A DNA stretch of 49,826 nt from positions 1-49,826 of the forward strand of contig CAZEVY010000028.1 of NCBI GenBank assembly GCA_964515555.1. The letters run 5' to 3'. The stretch comes from CAZEVY01 sp964515555 (lineage in GTDB: Bacteria; Acidobacteriota; Terriglobia; Bryobacterales; Bryobacteraceae). The position numbers and the translations under genes were made by a program. Every line of letters starts with the position of its first letter. Position 1 is the stretch's first letter. Under the pieces are notes generated by a model. It had not been told where the DNA came from. It ran no database searches and was given only the letters and a program-made list of their open reading frames with translations. Positions 1-9,436 of the stretch are shown here, in pieces.

Positions 1-1245
1 ACGCTGAAGCGCCTGCGCGACCTCGGCAACTCGGTCATTGTGGTCGAGCACGACGAGGATGCGATCCTGACGGCGGACCACGTCATTGACATGGGGCCGC
101 GCGCCGGCATTCACGGCGGCGAGGTCATTGGCTTCGGCAAGCCTGCCGACCTGATGGCGAACGACAAGAGCATCACAGGCAAGTACCTGTCCGGCGAGGA
201 AGAGATCGCGGTTCCCGAACGGCGTCGCTGGGCGGACAGGAAGAAGGCCATCAAGGTGATCGGCGCGACCGGCAACAACCTCAAGAACGTCACAGCGGAA
301 ATCCCGCTCGGCGTCTTCAGCTGCGTCACCGGCGTTTCGGGCGGGGGAAAATCAACACTCGTTGTGGAAACGCTCTACAAGGCGCTGGCGCGGCGGCTCA
401 ATGGCGCAAGCGATGCGCCGGCCGCGCACCAGAAGATCGAAGGCATCGAACATCTCGACAAGATCATCGACATCGACCAGTCGCCCATTGGCCGCACGCC
501 GCGCTCGAACCCGGCGACATATACAGGCGCCTTTGGCCCGATCCGCGACTGGTATGCGGGCCTGCCCGAGGCCAAGGCGCGCGGCTATGGCGCCGGCCGC
601 TTCAGCTTCAACGTCAAGGGCGGGCGCTGCGAGGCCTGCCAGGGCGACGGGCTCAAGCGCATCGAGATGAACTTCCTGCCCGACGTCTACGTCTCCTGCG
701 ACGTCTGCCGCGGCCGGCGCTACAACCAGGAGACGCTGGAGGTGAAGTATAAGGGCCTCTCGATCGCCGACCTGCTGGCGGCCACGGTCGACGAGGCGCT
801 GCCGATGCTCGAGAACATCCCGCCGATCCGTCAGAAGCTGGAGACGCTGCGCGACGTTGGCCTCGGCTACGTGCAGCTCGGCCAGCAGGCGACGACGCTT
901 TCCGGCGGCGAAGCCCAGCGCATCAAGCTCTCGAAGGAACTCAGCCGCCGCCAGACGGGGCGGACCTTCTACATTCTCGACGAGCCGACCACCGGCCTGC
1001 ACTTCGACGATGTGCGCAAGCTGCTCGACGTGCTACAAAGGCTCGTGGACCTGGGGAACACGGTCGTCGTGATCGAGCACCAGCTCGACGTCGTCAAGTG
1101 CGCCGACTGGATCATCGATCTGGGGCCGGAGGGCGGCGAGCGCGGCGGCCACATCGTGGCGGCGGGGACGCCGGAACAGGTAGTGCGCAGCAGGAAGAGC
1201 TACACGGGGCAGGCGCTCGCGAAGGTGCTGAGAAAGGGCGCATGA
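1..1245 (+). CDS. uvrA: UvrABC excinuclease subunit A, C-terminal part (5' truncated by window edge)
   Basis: UvrA is the damage-recognition ATPase of nucleotide excision repair. It forms a dimer that loads UvrB onto DNA. The reading frame is open from base 1, so the gene starts outside the window. The first visible residues (VIVVEHDEDA, then DMGPRAG) are the end of the first ABC domain. They are followed by a second Walker A (GVSGGGKST), a zinc module with CEACQGDG and CDVCRGRR, the ABC signature LSGGEAQRIKLSKEL, Walker B LDEPTTGLHFDD and the VVVIEHQLDV switch segment. All second-domain motifs are intact, so the protein looks functional. The stop codon overlaps the start of the next gene (ATGA), which points to co-translation with the kinase. 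Confidence 0.97.
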   Translation, partial: TLKRLRDLGNSVIVVEHDEDAILTADHVIDMGPRAGIHGGEVIGFGKPADLMANDKSITGKYLSGEEEIAVPERRRWADRKKAIKVIGATGNNLKNVTAEIPLGVFSCVTGVSGGGKSTLVVETLYKALARRLNGASDAPAAHQKIEGIEHLDKIIDIDQSPIGRTPRSNPATYTGAFGPIRDWYAGLPEAKARGYGAGRFSFNVKGGRCEACQGDGLKRIEMNFLPDVYVSCDVCRGRRYNQETLEVKYKGLSIADLLAATVDEALPMLENIPPIRQKLETLRDVGLGYVQLGQQATTLSGGEAQRIKLSKELSRRQTGRTFYILDEPTTGLHFDDVRKLLDVLQRLVDLGNTVVVIEHQLDVVKCADWIIDLGPEGGERGGHIVAAGTPEQVVRSRKSYTGQALAKVLRKGA

Positions 1246-3827
1246 GCCTCGCCACGGGGACGAAGCTGGGACCGTACGAGATCGTCGCTCGTCTCGGCGC
1301 CGGTGGAATGGGCGAGGTGTACAAGGCGCGCGACACGCGGCTGAATCGCATGGTGGCGGTGAAGACGTCGCGGGAGCAGTTCAGCGAGCGGTTTCAGCGC
1401 GAGGCGCTCGCCATCGCGGCGCTGAATCATCCCAACATCTGCCAGTTGTACGACGTCGGACCGGACTACCTGGTGATGGAACTGGTGGAGGGTGCGCCTC
1501 TCGAGCCAGTCGACAATCCTCGCAAGTTGCTCGATATCGGCGCGCAAATCGCCGACGCGCTCGCGGAAGCGCACGCCAAGGGATTCGTGCATCGCGACCT
1601 GAAGCCGGACAATATTCTGCTGACGCGCGAGGGTCGCGTGAAGATCCTCGACTTCGGACTGGCGAAGCAGGTGGACTCCGAGAACGAGGGCGCGACGCAA
1701 GCCGCGGGCGTGACGGCTCCGCACAGCGTCGTCGGCACCGCGGCGTACATGAGTCCCGAGCAGGCTTCCGCGAAACCTGTCGATGCGCGATCGGACCAAT
1801 TCTCGCTCGGCCTGATCCTCTATGAGATGGCGTCGGGTAAAAAGGCTTTCGCGCGGGCGAGCGTGGCGGAGACGATGTCGGCGATCATCCGCGACAGCGC
1901 CGAACACTTGCCGGCGTCGATCCCGGCGCCGCTGCGGTGGACCGTCGAGCGCTGTCTCAGCAAAGATCCCGGCGAGCGCTACGATTCGACGCGCGACCTG
2001 TATCGCGAGCTGGTGTTGATCCGCGAGCGTCTTTCGGAGGCATCCGGGAGCGTTGGTGTCGCGGCACCGGCGACTCGCCAGCTGGCGCGCGTCGTACTGG
2101 CAGTGGGCGCGCTGGCGGCGGGCTTCAGCGTCGCGGCGCTCCTCCCGCTTTCCCCGGCCGACCCTCCCGAGATTGTCCCGTTCGCCAGCGAGTTCGAGCT
2201 CCAGGCGCTGCCGAGGTGGTCGCCGAAAGGAGACAGGATCGCCTATGTCGCCGAAGTCGACGGCGTGCTCCAGGTCTTCACAAAATCGATCGGCTCGGCG
2301 GCGCCGACTCAGATCACGCGCGAGAGCGTGAGCTGCATGGGTCCGGTGTGGTCCGCGGATGCGACCCGGATCTACTTCATCTCGGGACGCCGGCCCAGCC
2401 ACAGCCTGCGATCGATCGCGGTGGCGGGCGGGCCGTCCGACGAGGTTCTGAATCGGGCGTTCCAAGTGGACCTGTCGCGCGACGGGAGCACGCTGGCCGC
2501 GCTGGTCTCCGACTCGGCCGGCCGGTTCCAACTGAACCTGGCCTCGCCACCGGGCGCTCCGCCCAAGGCATACGTCGAGGGGCCGCTGAAGAACCTGCCG
2601 CCCGCCGGAGTCTTCCTGCAATTCGATCCCGGCGGCAGACGCCTCGGTGTATCGTTCGATGAAGCGACGTTCCTGGCAATTCCGCTCGATGGGAGCCCGC
2701 CGCGAACCTTAAGATCAGCGAGCGCCGTGCGACCGGGCCGTTTCGCATGGATCGACGATTCGCGCGTGGTGTTCGACTCACCTGTCACCCACAGGCCCCT
2801 ACTCCGGATCGTCGATCTGGCCTCCGGCGCTGCGCGCCGCCTGATCTCGGCGACCACGCGCGCCGTCAACCCGGCGATCTCCCCGGACGGCAAAACGCTG
2901 GCGTTCGCCGGCGGCGAATTCGGTTACGACATCGTCGAAGTGCCGCTCGACGGGTCCCCGGCAAGAAACCTTGTGGCCACTTCGAGCGGTGAGCTCGCGC
3001 CTTCGTGGGCGCCCGACGGAATCCGTTTCGCGTACGCCACCGACCGCAGTGGCAGCGCGGAGATCTGGCTGCGCAACCGCGCCGACGGCTCCGAGCAGCG
3101 TATCGCCGGCGCCGCTCAGTTCTCTCCGGAGAACAGCTTCTTCGATCTCGCCATCTCACCCGACGGAGCGCGGGTGGCGTACCGCGCCCAAGTCGCGGGG
3201 GCGAGGATTTGGATATCGCCGGTCTCGGGCGAAACGCCGGCGCCTTTGTGGACCGATCCCGCCGGTCCTCCGCAACGCGGACCCTCGTGGTCGCCGGACG
3301 GCTCCTGGATCGCCTATTACGGCGAGGTGAGCGGGCGTGCGGCAATCCTGAAGGCGCGCGTCGGCTCCAATAGTCCTCCCATGATGCTCGCCCACATGAA
3401 TCGTCTGAATCCGGTTCGCTGGTCGCCTCGCGGAGATTGGATACTCTACATCGACGGGACCACGCTGCGCCTGGTCAGCCCGGACGGCAAACAGACTCGC
3501 GCCATCAGCCAGAACAGGTGGGAAACCTTCGGCTGGTCCCGGAACGGCGACGCGGTGCTCGGCATCGTCTCGGGGCCGAATCGCCGGTTGTTGTTGATGA
3601 AGGTGGAAATTGCGTCCGGTCGGGAAACGCAAATCGCCGATCTGGGTCCGCTGACGGCTTCCACGGACCTCGCCGACCAATTCAGCGAATTCCCCTATCG
3701 CGGCTTCAGCCTGCATCCGGACGGGAAATCGTTTCTTACTTCGGTGATTCGCGCGAGAATGCAAATCTACCTGATGCAGGATTTCGATCTCACCTCGCGC
3801 CTGGCGGACTGGCTGTTTCGCCGATGA
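1242..3827 (+). CDS. Membrane-anchored Ser/Thr protein kinase with TolB/WD40-like propeller
   Basis: Hanks-type (PknB-like) kinase of 861 aa. The kinase domain spans about residues 12-270: glycine loop GAGGMGEV (19-26), catalytic lysine in VAVK (K41), HRDLKPDN (117-124), DFG (137-139), and SPEQA in place of APE. All catalytic residues are present, so activity is expected. A hydrophobic stretch near 285-305 (VVLAVGALAAGFSVAALL) is the single membrane span. The rest, presumably periplasmic, holds repeated blades of the type ISPDGKTLAFA, PSWAPDGIRFAYA and PSWSPDGSWIAYY, like TolB and WD40 propellers. The start is the ATG in the ATGA overlap with uvrA. The frame is open further upstream, but that part lies inside uvrA. 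Ligand and substrates are unknown. Such kinase-propeller fusions are common in acidobacteria. Confidence 0.93.
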   Translation: MSLATGTKLGPYEIVARLGAGGMGEVYKARDTRLNRMVAVKTSREQFSERFQREALAIAALNHPNICQLYDVGPDYLVMELVEGAPLEPVDNPRKLLDIGAQIADALAEAHAKGFVHRDLKPDNILLTREGRVKILDFGLAKQVDSENEGATQAAGVTAPHSVVGTAAYMSPEQASAKPVDARSDQFSLGLILYEMASGKKAFARASVAETMSAIIRDSAEHLPASIPAPLRWTVERCLSKDPGERYDSTRDLYRELVLIRERLSEASGSVGVAAPATRQLARVVLAVGALAAGFSVAALLPLSPADPPEIVPFASEFELQALPRWSPKGDRIAYVAEVDGVLQVFTKSIGSAAPTQITRESVSCMGPVWSADATRIYFISGRRPSHSLRSIAVAGGPSDEVLNRAFQVDLSRDGSTLAALVSDSAGRFQLNLASPPGAPPKAYVEGPLKNLPPAGVFLQFDPGGRRLGVSFDEATFLAIPLDGSPPRTLRSASAVRPGRFAWIDDSRVVFDSPVTHRPLLRIVDLASGAARRLISATTRAVNPAISPDGKTLAFAGGEFGYDIVEVPLDGSPARNLVATSSGELAPSWAPDGIRFAYATDRSGSAEIWLRNRADGSEQRIAGAAQFSPENSFFDLAISPDGARVAYRAQVAGARIWISPVSGETPAPLWTDPAGPPQRGPSWSPDGSWIAYYGEVSGRAAILKARVGSNSPPMMLAHMNRLNPVRWSPRGDWILYIDGTTLRLVSPDGKQTRAISQNRWETFGWSRNGDAVLGIVSGPNRRLLLMKVEIASGRETQIADLGPLTASTDLADQFSEFPYRGFSLHPDGKSFLTSVIRARMQIYLMQDFDLTSRLADWLFRR

Positions 3828-4768
3828 GCAAATATCGCGACGGGCCAATGGACTTGAGCGGGCTGCGAACCGTATCGCTGCGGGATCGCGGCGGCAAGGT
3901 CCGTGTGGCCGACTTCGCATCGGCGCATCGCGGTGGCCTGGGATCGTGGCTCGATTCGCTGCCCCGACTGCTGGCTGCCGACTCGCTGCGCGCCGTGGTG
4001 GAGGCGCTACGGCGGGCTCGGCACGACGACCGCATGATTCTCTGGGGACTCGGCGGGCACGTCGTCAAGTGTGGCCTGGCGCCGGTGCTGATCGACCTGA
4101 TGCATCGCGGCTACGCGCGGGCGTTCGCGATGAACGGCGCGGCGGCGATCCACGACCTGGAGATCGCGCTGGCGGGACACACCAGCGAGGACGTCGAAGC
4201 CGTGCTGCCCGACGGCAGCTTCGGCGCGGCGGAGGAAACGGGCCGCCTCATCAACGAAGCCTTCATCGAGGCGGCGCGCGAGGGCATCGGCGCGGGCGAA
4301 GCGACCGGACGGCGGGCCGCCACCGGGGAATTCGCATCGTCGAGCCTGCTGGCGGCGGCCTACGATGCGGCTGTCCCTTGCACCGTGCACGTCGCGATCG
4401 GCACCGACACGCCGCACATGCACCCGTCGGCCGACCCGGCGGCGACGGGGGCAGCCACGCACCACGATTTCCGGCTGATGTGTGAATTGGTCCGGCGGCT
4501 CGACGGCGGGGGCGTGTACCTGAACGTCGGGTCGGCGGTCATTCTCCCGGAGGTTTTTCTGAAGGCCGTCTCGGCGGTGCGTAATCTGGGGTATAAGCTG
4601 GAGAACTTCACCACCGTGAACTTCGATTTTCTTCAGCACTACCGGCCGCGCGTGAACGTGGTGGAGCGTCCGCACGCGGGCGCCGGCGGAAAGGGCCTCG
4701 CCCTCACCGGCCACCACGAGATCATGATTCCGCTGCTGGCCGCACTGCTCGCCGAAGGGGACGCGTGA
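3824..4768 (+). CDS. Deoxyhypusine synthase-like protein
   Basis: 314 aa, soluble, no signal peptide. It begins at an ATG overlapping the kinase stop (ATGA). The stretches ILWGLGGHVVKCGLAPVLID and MNGAAAIHDLEIAL, about residues 68-110, resemble the NAD-binding region of deoxyhypusine synthase and its bacterial relatives. Further glycine-rich segments occur near 240-255 (YLNVGSAVILPEVF) and at the C-terminus (GKGLALTGHHEIMIP). True deoxyhypusine synthase modifies a lysine of eIF5A, which bacteria lack. Some bacterial homologues instead act on homospermidine or have no assigned role. I therefore give the fold and family resemblance only, not the reaction. It is coupled to the kinase upstream and the CPBP protease downstream. 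Confidence 0.6.
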   Translation: MSKYRDGPMDLSGLRTVSLRDRGGKVRVADFASAHRGGLGSWLDSLPRLLAADSLRAVVEALRRARHDDRMILWGLGGHVVKCGLAPVLIDLMHRGYARAFAMNGAAAIHDLEIALAGHTSEDVEAVLPDGSFGAAEETGRLINEAFIEAAREGIGAGEATGRRAATGEFASSSLLAAAYDAAVPCTVHVAIGTDTPHMHPSADPAATGAATHHDFRLMCELVRRLDGGGVYLNVGSAVILPEVFLKAVSAVRNLGYKLENFTTVNFDFLQHYRPRVNVVERPHAGAGGKGLALTGHHEIMIPLLAALLAEGDA

Positions 4769-5505
4769 GCGATCTCCAGGCAGGCTTCCCGGCGCCGCCG
4801 CCCGAGCCGCGGGGGGAACCGGAAGCGCCTCGATATCCCTTCTGGAGCTATCACGACCTGGCGGTGTTCATCGGCCTGGCGATACCGTCGCTGGCGTTTT
4901 CGGCGCTGGCGGTCGGACTCGCCGCGCCCGGCGCGGGAAGAACGGCGCGCGCGATCGCGGTGCAGTTCACGGCCTACGCCATCTGGTTCCTGTGCCTGTT
5001 CGCGTTGCTGCGGACGCGTTATCGCGAGCCGTTCTGGCGCGCCCTGGCCTGGGTGCGTCCCCGGCGCGGCCTGGCGGCGAGCGCGCTGCTCGGCCCCCTG
5101 CTCGCGCTCGCGCTCGCCTACCTCGGAATGGCGCTCGGCACGCCCGATCTCGACACTCCCATGAAGGAGCTGATGCGCGACCGCGACGCGCTCCTGTTAT
5201 TCGGCTTTTTCGCGATCACGCTGGGACCGGTCTGCGAAGAGCTTGCCTTCCGTGGATTTCTGTTTCCGCTGCTGGCGCGATCGTTCGGACCGGCGGTGGG
5301 CGTCGTCCTCGCCGCGCTGCCGTTCGGACTGCTGCACGGCACGCAGAACGCCTGGATCTGGCAGCACGTGCTGGTCGTCACGCTGGCGGGCGCGGCCTTC
5401 GGCTGGTCGCGCCACTGGACCGGGTCGACGCTGGCCGCTACGGTCATGCACGCGACCTACAATCTCACGTTCGTCGCCCCGCACTTACTCGGCATGTCGC
5501 CGTGA
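4765..5505 (+). CDS. CPBP family intramembrane glutamic endopeptidase
   Basis: 246-aa polytopic membrane protein. The start is GTG in a GTGA overlap with the preceding stop. The family signature is complete: EExxxR at E158-E159-R163 (CEELAFRGFLF) and a histidine at H191 in FGLLHGTQNAW, followed by a third conserved region near the C-terminus (WTGSTLAATVMHATYN). CPBP (Abi/Rce1-like) enzymes cleave substrates within or near the membrane. Bacterial members process bacteriocins or prenylated peptides, or are of unknown role. The N-terminus is proline-rich and cytoplasmic, followed by about six to eight hydrophobic segments. The substrate cannot be told from context. It is the last gene of the uvrA-kinase operon, and its 3' end overlaps the convergent YfhO gene by 21 bases. 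Confidence 0.88.
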   Translation: MSDLQAGFPAPPPEPRGEPEAPRYPFWSYHDLAVFIGLAIPSLAFSALAVGLAAPGAGRTARAIAVQFTAYAIWFLCLFALLRTRYREPFWRALAWVRPRRGLAASALLGPLLALALAYLGMALGTPDLDTPMKELMRDRDALLLFGFFAITLGPVCEELAFRGFLFPLLARSFGPAVGVVLAALPFGLLHGTQNAWIWQHVLVVTLAGAAFGWSRHWTGSTLAATVMHATYNLTFVAPHLLGMSP

Positions 5506-7674
5506 TCGGATCGCGAGAGCCAGCGCGACGGCGGCGCCGAGAAGGCTCATCGCCGCGCCGCCGAGAAACGACGCCGGCAGATAGCGCATGTCGATGACGT
5601 GCTCTCCGCCTTCGACGACGATTCCGCGAAAGGCGCCGTTGACCTCGTGGATCTCCGCGGGCTTTCCGTCGACCTGGGCGCGCCAGCCGGGATAGTAGCT
5701 GTCGGCGAGAATCACCATGCCGCGGCAGGCCATGCGCGCCGAGACGGTCACTCGCCCGGCGGCGTGGCGGAGCACGCGCAGGTGATCGCCGCCGGCGCAG
5801 CGCTGCAGGGCGGGCGGCGCGGCCCCCACGATCGCGGTCTTCCGCAAATCGACGGCCGGATTCTGGAGAAACGCTTCCACCTCGGCGAAGGACTTCGCCG
5901 GAACGATCTGGTGCACGGACCACGCCTTCGGCATCGCGTCCGGATTCCGGTACACCTTGACGCCGCTCGCGCCGCGGAAGACTTCGGTCTGATCGGGACG
6001 ATCCGGTGCGTTGCCGATGAAATGGGTGACCCCGGCGAGCTGTTGCACGCGCCCGGTGTGCAGGCCGAGCTGCGCCAGCTTCACGGGGACGGCGGCGACG
6101 TAGCCTTGCAGCATCTCGATGCCGTGCCAGTCGCCGAAGTTCATGGGGATGACGCGGTCGTCGACCACGACGCGCCCGCGCTCCGGTTGAGCACGCAGGA
6201 AGCCGGCGATGTCGCGGTTGGCGTCGAGGGCGGCGGCGTACTTCCGTTGCTTCCCTTCGACGCGATGCGGAAGCCGCTCGTTGGCGAGCGGTGTCCACTC
6301 GATCAGCGCGAGCGCGACCATCGCCGCCGCGCATACTGCGGCGCGGATTCGCGTCGAGGCGTAGAGCGCCGCCGCCGCCGCGCAGGCGCACAGCGCCGTC
6401 AGCCACACGCGATCGGCGAATCCTTCGCCGCGCGCGTCCATGATGGACGACGTTGCCAGCGCCAGCAAGCCGAAGGCGGCCGCCCCGATCGCGATTCGCC
6501 TCGTCCACAGTGCCGATTCCCGCGCGATCGCCGCGTGCAGGCCGTAGGCGGCCAGCACCGCCAGTGCGAGGTGCAGGAAGTGCACCGCGCGGACGGGGAC
6601 GCGGGCACGCGCCAGCATCGGCGAGAGGGAGTAGAGCGCGCCGTGCAGCGGCGTCAGCGCGCCCAATGCGTAAATCAGCGCCACGGCCGCGAGAAGCGCC
6701 GCCCCGCGCGCGCCCATGCTACGCCATCCGGCGGCAATCCCCAGCGCGGCCAGCATGACCACCACCGCGCCGAGAAACGGCGACGTGTCGGCGTAGGTGT
6801 TCGCCGACGGAATCACAGTCTCGACGACGCCTTTGGCGGGCAACGAGTAGATGGTGTGGATCGTGTACGGCACGCGGTCCTTCCACTCCACTTCGCGTTC
6901 GGCGCCGACCCAGCGCTTGGAGAGCCGCGCGAACTCGTAGGTAGGCCACACCTGCACCGCGCTTACCAGGCCGGCGATCGCGAACATCAGAAGCCCGTGG
7001 CGAATCCATCTCCGGTCGCGCCAGACAGCGTAGATCGACGCGATGACCGCGGCGCAGGAGAGCAGCAGGGGCAGCTCGTGATGGCCGCTCAGCCATGCGA
7101 CGCCGAGCCACAGTCCGGCGCGCGCGGCGCTGGCCGCGGGGCGGACGCCGGTCGCCGAACGCACGAGGTGCAGCGCGACGAGCGGAGTCCAGATGGCGCC
7201 GTTCATGACGTCGAGCCACGGGACGGTGGCGAGGAATCCCCCGAAGGCGAAGGCGCAGGCGGCGAGAATTGACGCTCCGGCGTGTAGCCGCAGCTCGCGG
7301 CACAGCCGGTAGCAGAACAGCGCCGCGAGGAAATGAACGGCGACGTAGTACCAGTTGAGGTAGCGGACGCTGAGGCGGCCGTCCTCGAGCGGCAGCAGGA
7401 AGAAGATCAGGTTCAGCGGGAAGAGTGGACCCGGCTGCGTCTGCCCGAGAAGCGGCTGGCCGCACCAGATGTAGGGATCCCACAGGGGGAAGCGCCCGCG
7501 CTGGACTTCGTACGCCTGGAACTGCAATCGCGGCAGTTCGAGGTAGACCATATCGGGGTGATCGAACCAGATGTACTGATCGCTGAGCGCGAGCTTCCAG
7601 TAGAAGGCTAGCGTCAGGGCGAGCAGCAGCAGCGGAGCGGCGCGGTCGAGGAGGGCGCGCGGCGGCAAAGGCAT
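5485..7674 (-). CDS. YfhO family membrane protein (GT-C-type fold)
   Basis: 729 aa. The N-terminal two thirds is a chain of a dozen or so hydrophobic helices. It opens with LLLLALTLAFYWKLALSD and then DMVYLELPRLQFQAYEVQRG and WDPYIWCGQPLLGQTQPG, the conserved periplasmic loop of YfhO-type proteins. A soluble domain of about 230 residues follows (from around ANERLPHRVEG), and a last helix near the C-terminus (LLGAAVALALAIRS). Known family members are linked to glycosylation of teichoic acids or glycolipids using lipid-linked sugars. The acidobacterial substrate is unknown. The gene is monocistronic: divergent from mtnA and convergent with the CPBP gene. A -10-like TAGACT lies 11 bases before the start (7686-7691, minus strand). 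Confidence 0.85.
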   Translation of the reverse strand: MPLPPRALLDRAAPLLLLALTLAFYWKLALSDQYIWFDHPDMVYLELPRLQFQAYEVQRGRFPLWDPYIWCGQPLLGQTQPGPLFPLNLIFFLLPLEDGRLSVRYLNWYYVAVHFLAALFCYRLCRELRLHAGASILAACAFAFGGFLATVPWLDVMNGAIWTPLVALHLVRSATGVRPAASAARAGLWLGVAWLSGHHELPLLLSCAAVIASIYAVWRDRRWIRHGLLMFAIAGLVSAVQVWPTYEFARLSKRWVGAEREVEWKDRVPYTIHTIYSLPAKGVVETVIPSANTYADTSPFLGAVVVMLAALGIAAGWRSMGARGAALLAAVALIYALGALTPLHGALYSLSPMLARARVPVRAVHFLHLALAVLAAYGLHAAIARESALWTRRIAIGAAAFGLLALATSSIMDARGEGFADRVWLTALCACAAAAALYASTRIRAAVCAAAMVALALIEWTPLANERLPHRVEGKQRKYAAALDANRDIAGFLRAQPERGRVVVDDRVIPMNFGDWHGIEMLQGYVAAVPVKLAQLGLHTGRVQQLAGVTHFIGNAPDRPDQTEVFRGASGVKVYRNPDAMPKAWSVHQIVPAKSFAEVEAFLQNPAVDLRKTAIVGAAPPALQRCAGGDHLRVLRHAAGRVTVSARMACRGMVILADSYYPGWRAQVDGKPAEIHEVNGAFRGIVVEGGEHVIDMRYLPASFLGGAAMSLLGAAVALALAIRSRRHAE

Positions 7675-7713
7675 CGGAAGGATTCAGTCTAGCGGGCGCG
7701 GGCGCCGGCGTGC

Positions 7714-7719
7714 TAGCAT
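7714..7719 (+). promoter_or_regulatory. -10-like element of mtnA
   Basis: TAGCAT ends 7 bases before the TTG start of mtnA. No Shine-Dalgarno sequence and no good -35 is visible. If used, transcription would begin at or beside the start codon, giving a leaderless mRNA. Confidence 0.4.
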
Positions 7720-7726
7720 TCGGCGT

Positions 7727-8755
<1,029 letters not shown>

Positions 8756-8758
8756 TGT

Positions 8759-9103
8759 TCAGGCGCGGCCGCCGTTGCCGCGGCCGTTCTTCTTCCCGCC
8801 GTTGCGGCGGCCGCCGTTCTGCCGGCCGAGCAGGAGGTTCATCAGTTTGTCGAAGCGGGCGTCGCTCTTCTCGAAGCGCGCCTCCATCTTCTCGAAGCGC
8901 TCTTCGTGTTTCTGAAGCGCCTTCATGCCGACGTTGGCGATCTTCATCAGCGCCCGAATCTGCTTGGAGTTCTCCTTGACCTCCTTGGAGAGTTCCTCAA
9001 GCTGCAGGGTTAACACCTTGCGCTCCGCGGCCGCTTCCTGCATCATCGCATCGGTACGGGCGGCTTGTTGAAGTATGAACTCGATAGTCCGTTCTACATC
9101 CAT
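8759..9103 (-). CDS. Small coiled-coil protein with Gly/Arg/Asn-rich tail (tandem paralogue 2)
   Basis: 114 aa, hydrophilic. The N-terminus MDVERTIEFILQQAAR is nearly identical to that of the neighbouring gene at 9122-9436. A long heptad-like coiled coil follows (about residues 20-90, ending HEERFEKMEARFEKSDARFD), then LLGRQNG and a low-complexity tail of GGRRNGGKKNGRGNGG type. The tail resembles RGG-like nucleic-acid-binding tails, which is only a resemblance. GAGG six bases before the ATG is a good ribosome binding site. It is the last gene of the 13854-8759 operon, 18 bases after its paralogue. I do not recognise a characterised family. Function unknown. Confidence 0.8.
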   Translation of the reverse strand: MDVERTIEFILQQAARTDAMMQEAAAERKVLTLQLEELSKEVKENSKQIRALMKIANVGMKALQKHEERFEKMEARFEKSDARFDKLMNLLLGRQNGGRRNGGKKNGRGNGGRA

Positions 9104-9121
9104 GCTAACCTCGCGTGCGCG

Positions 9122-9436
9122 TCATTTCGATCCGCCGTTCCGCTTGCCGCCGTGGCCGCGATCACCGTTCTGGCGTCCCAGCAGAGCCTTCATCAACTGG
9201 TTGAAGCGCGCGTCAGTCTTAGCGTCCATCTTCTCGAAGCGTTCGTCCACTCTCTTGAAACGGGCTTCGGTGCGTTTCTCGTGCGCCACCATCCTTCGAT
9301 ACCCGAGCTTCATCACCTCGAGGAGAGCGCGCGTTCGTCGGTCGGTCGCCGCTTGAGCGCGTTCGAGGCGCGCCAGGCGGACGTCCGATCGCGCGGCCTG
9401 CTCCAGCAGAAACTCGATGGTGCGCTCTACATCCAC
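9122..9436 (-). CDS. Small coiled-coil protein with Gly/Arg-rich tail (tandem paralogue 1)
   Basis: 104 aa. It shares with the next gene the start MDVERTIEFLLEQAAR, the coiled-coil segment DERFEKMDAKTDARF, the LLGRQNG box and a short glycine/arginine tail (GDRGHGGKRNGG). The middle is diverged (RLERAQAATDRRTRALLEVM). The GTG start directly follows the VWA gene's stop codon (TGAGTG), so translation is probably coupled. No signal peptide or membrane segment is present, so it is expected in the cytoplasm. The two copies probably arose by local duplication and may form a hetero-oligomeric coiled coil. Function unknown. Confidence 0.8.
   Translation of the reverse strand: MDVERTIEFLLEQAARSDVRLARLERAQAATDRRTRALLEVMKLGYRRMVAHEKRTEARFKRVDERFEKMDAKTDARFNQLMKALLGRQNGDRGHGGKRNGGSK

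Noticed and set aside
5599..7272. Plus-strand open frame opposite YfhO
   Set aside because: Its composition is typical of an antisense shadow, with no recognisable domain or start signal. The minus-strand protein has clear helices and family loops.
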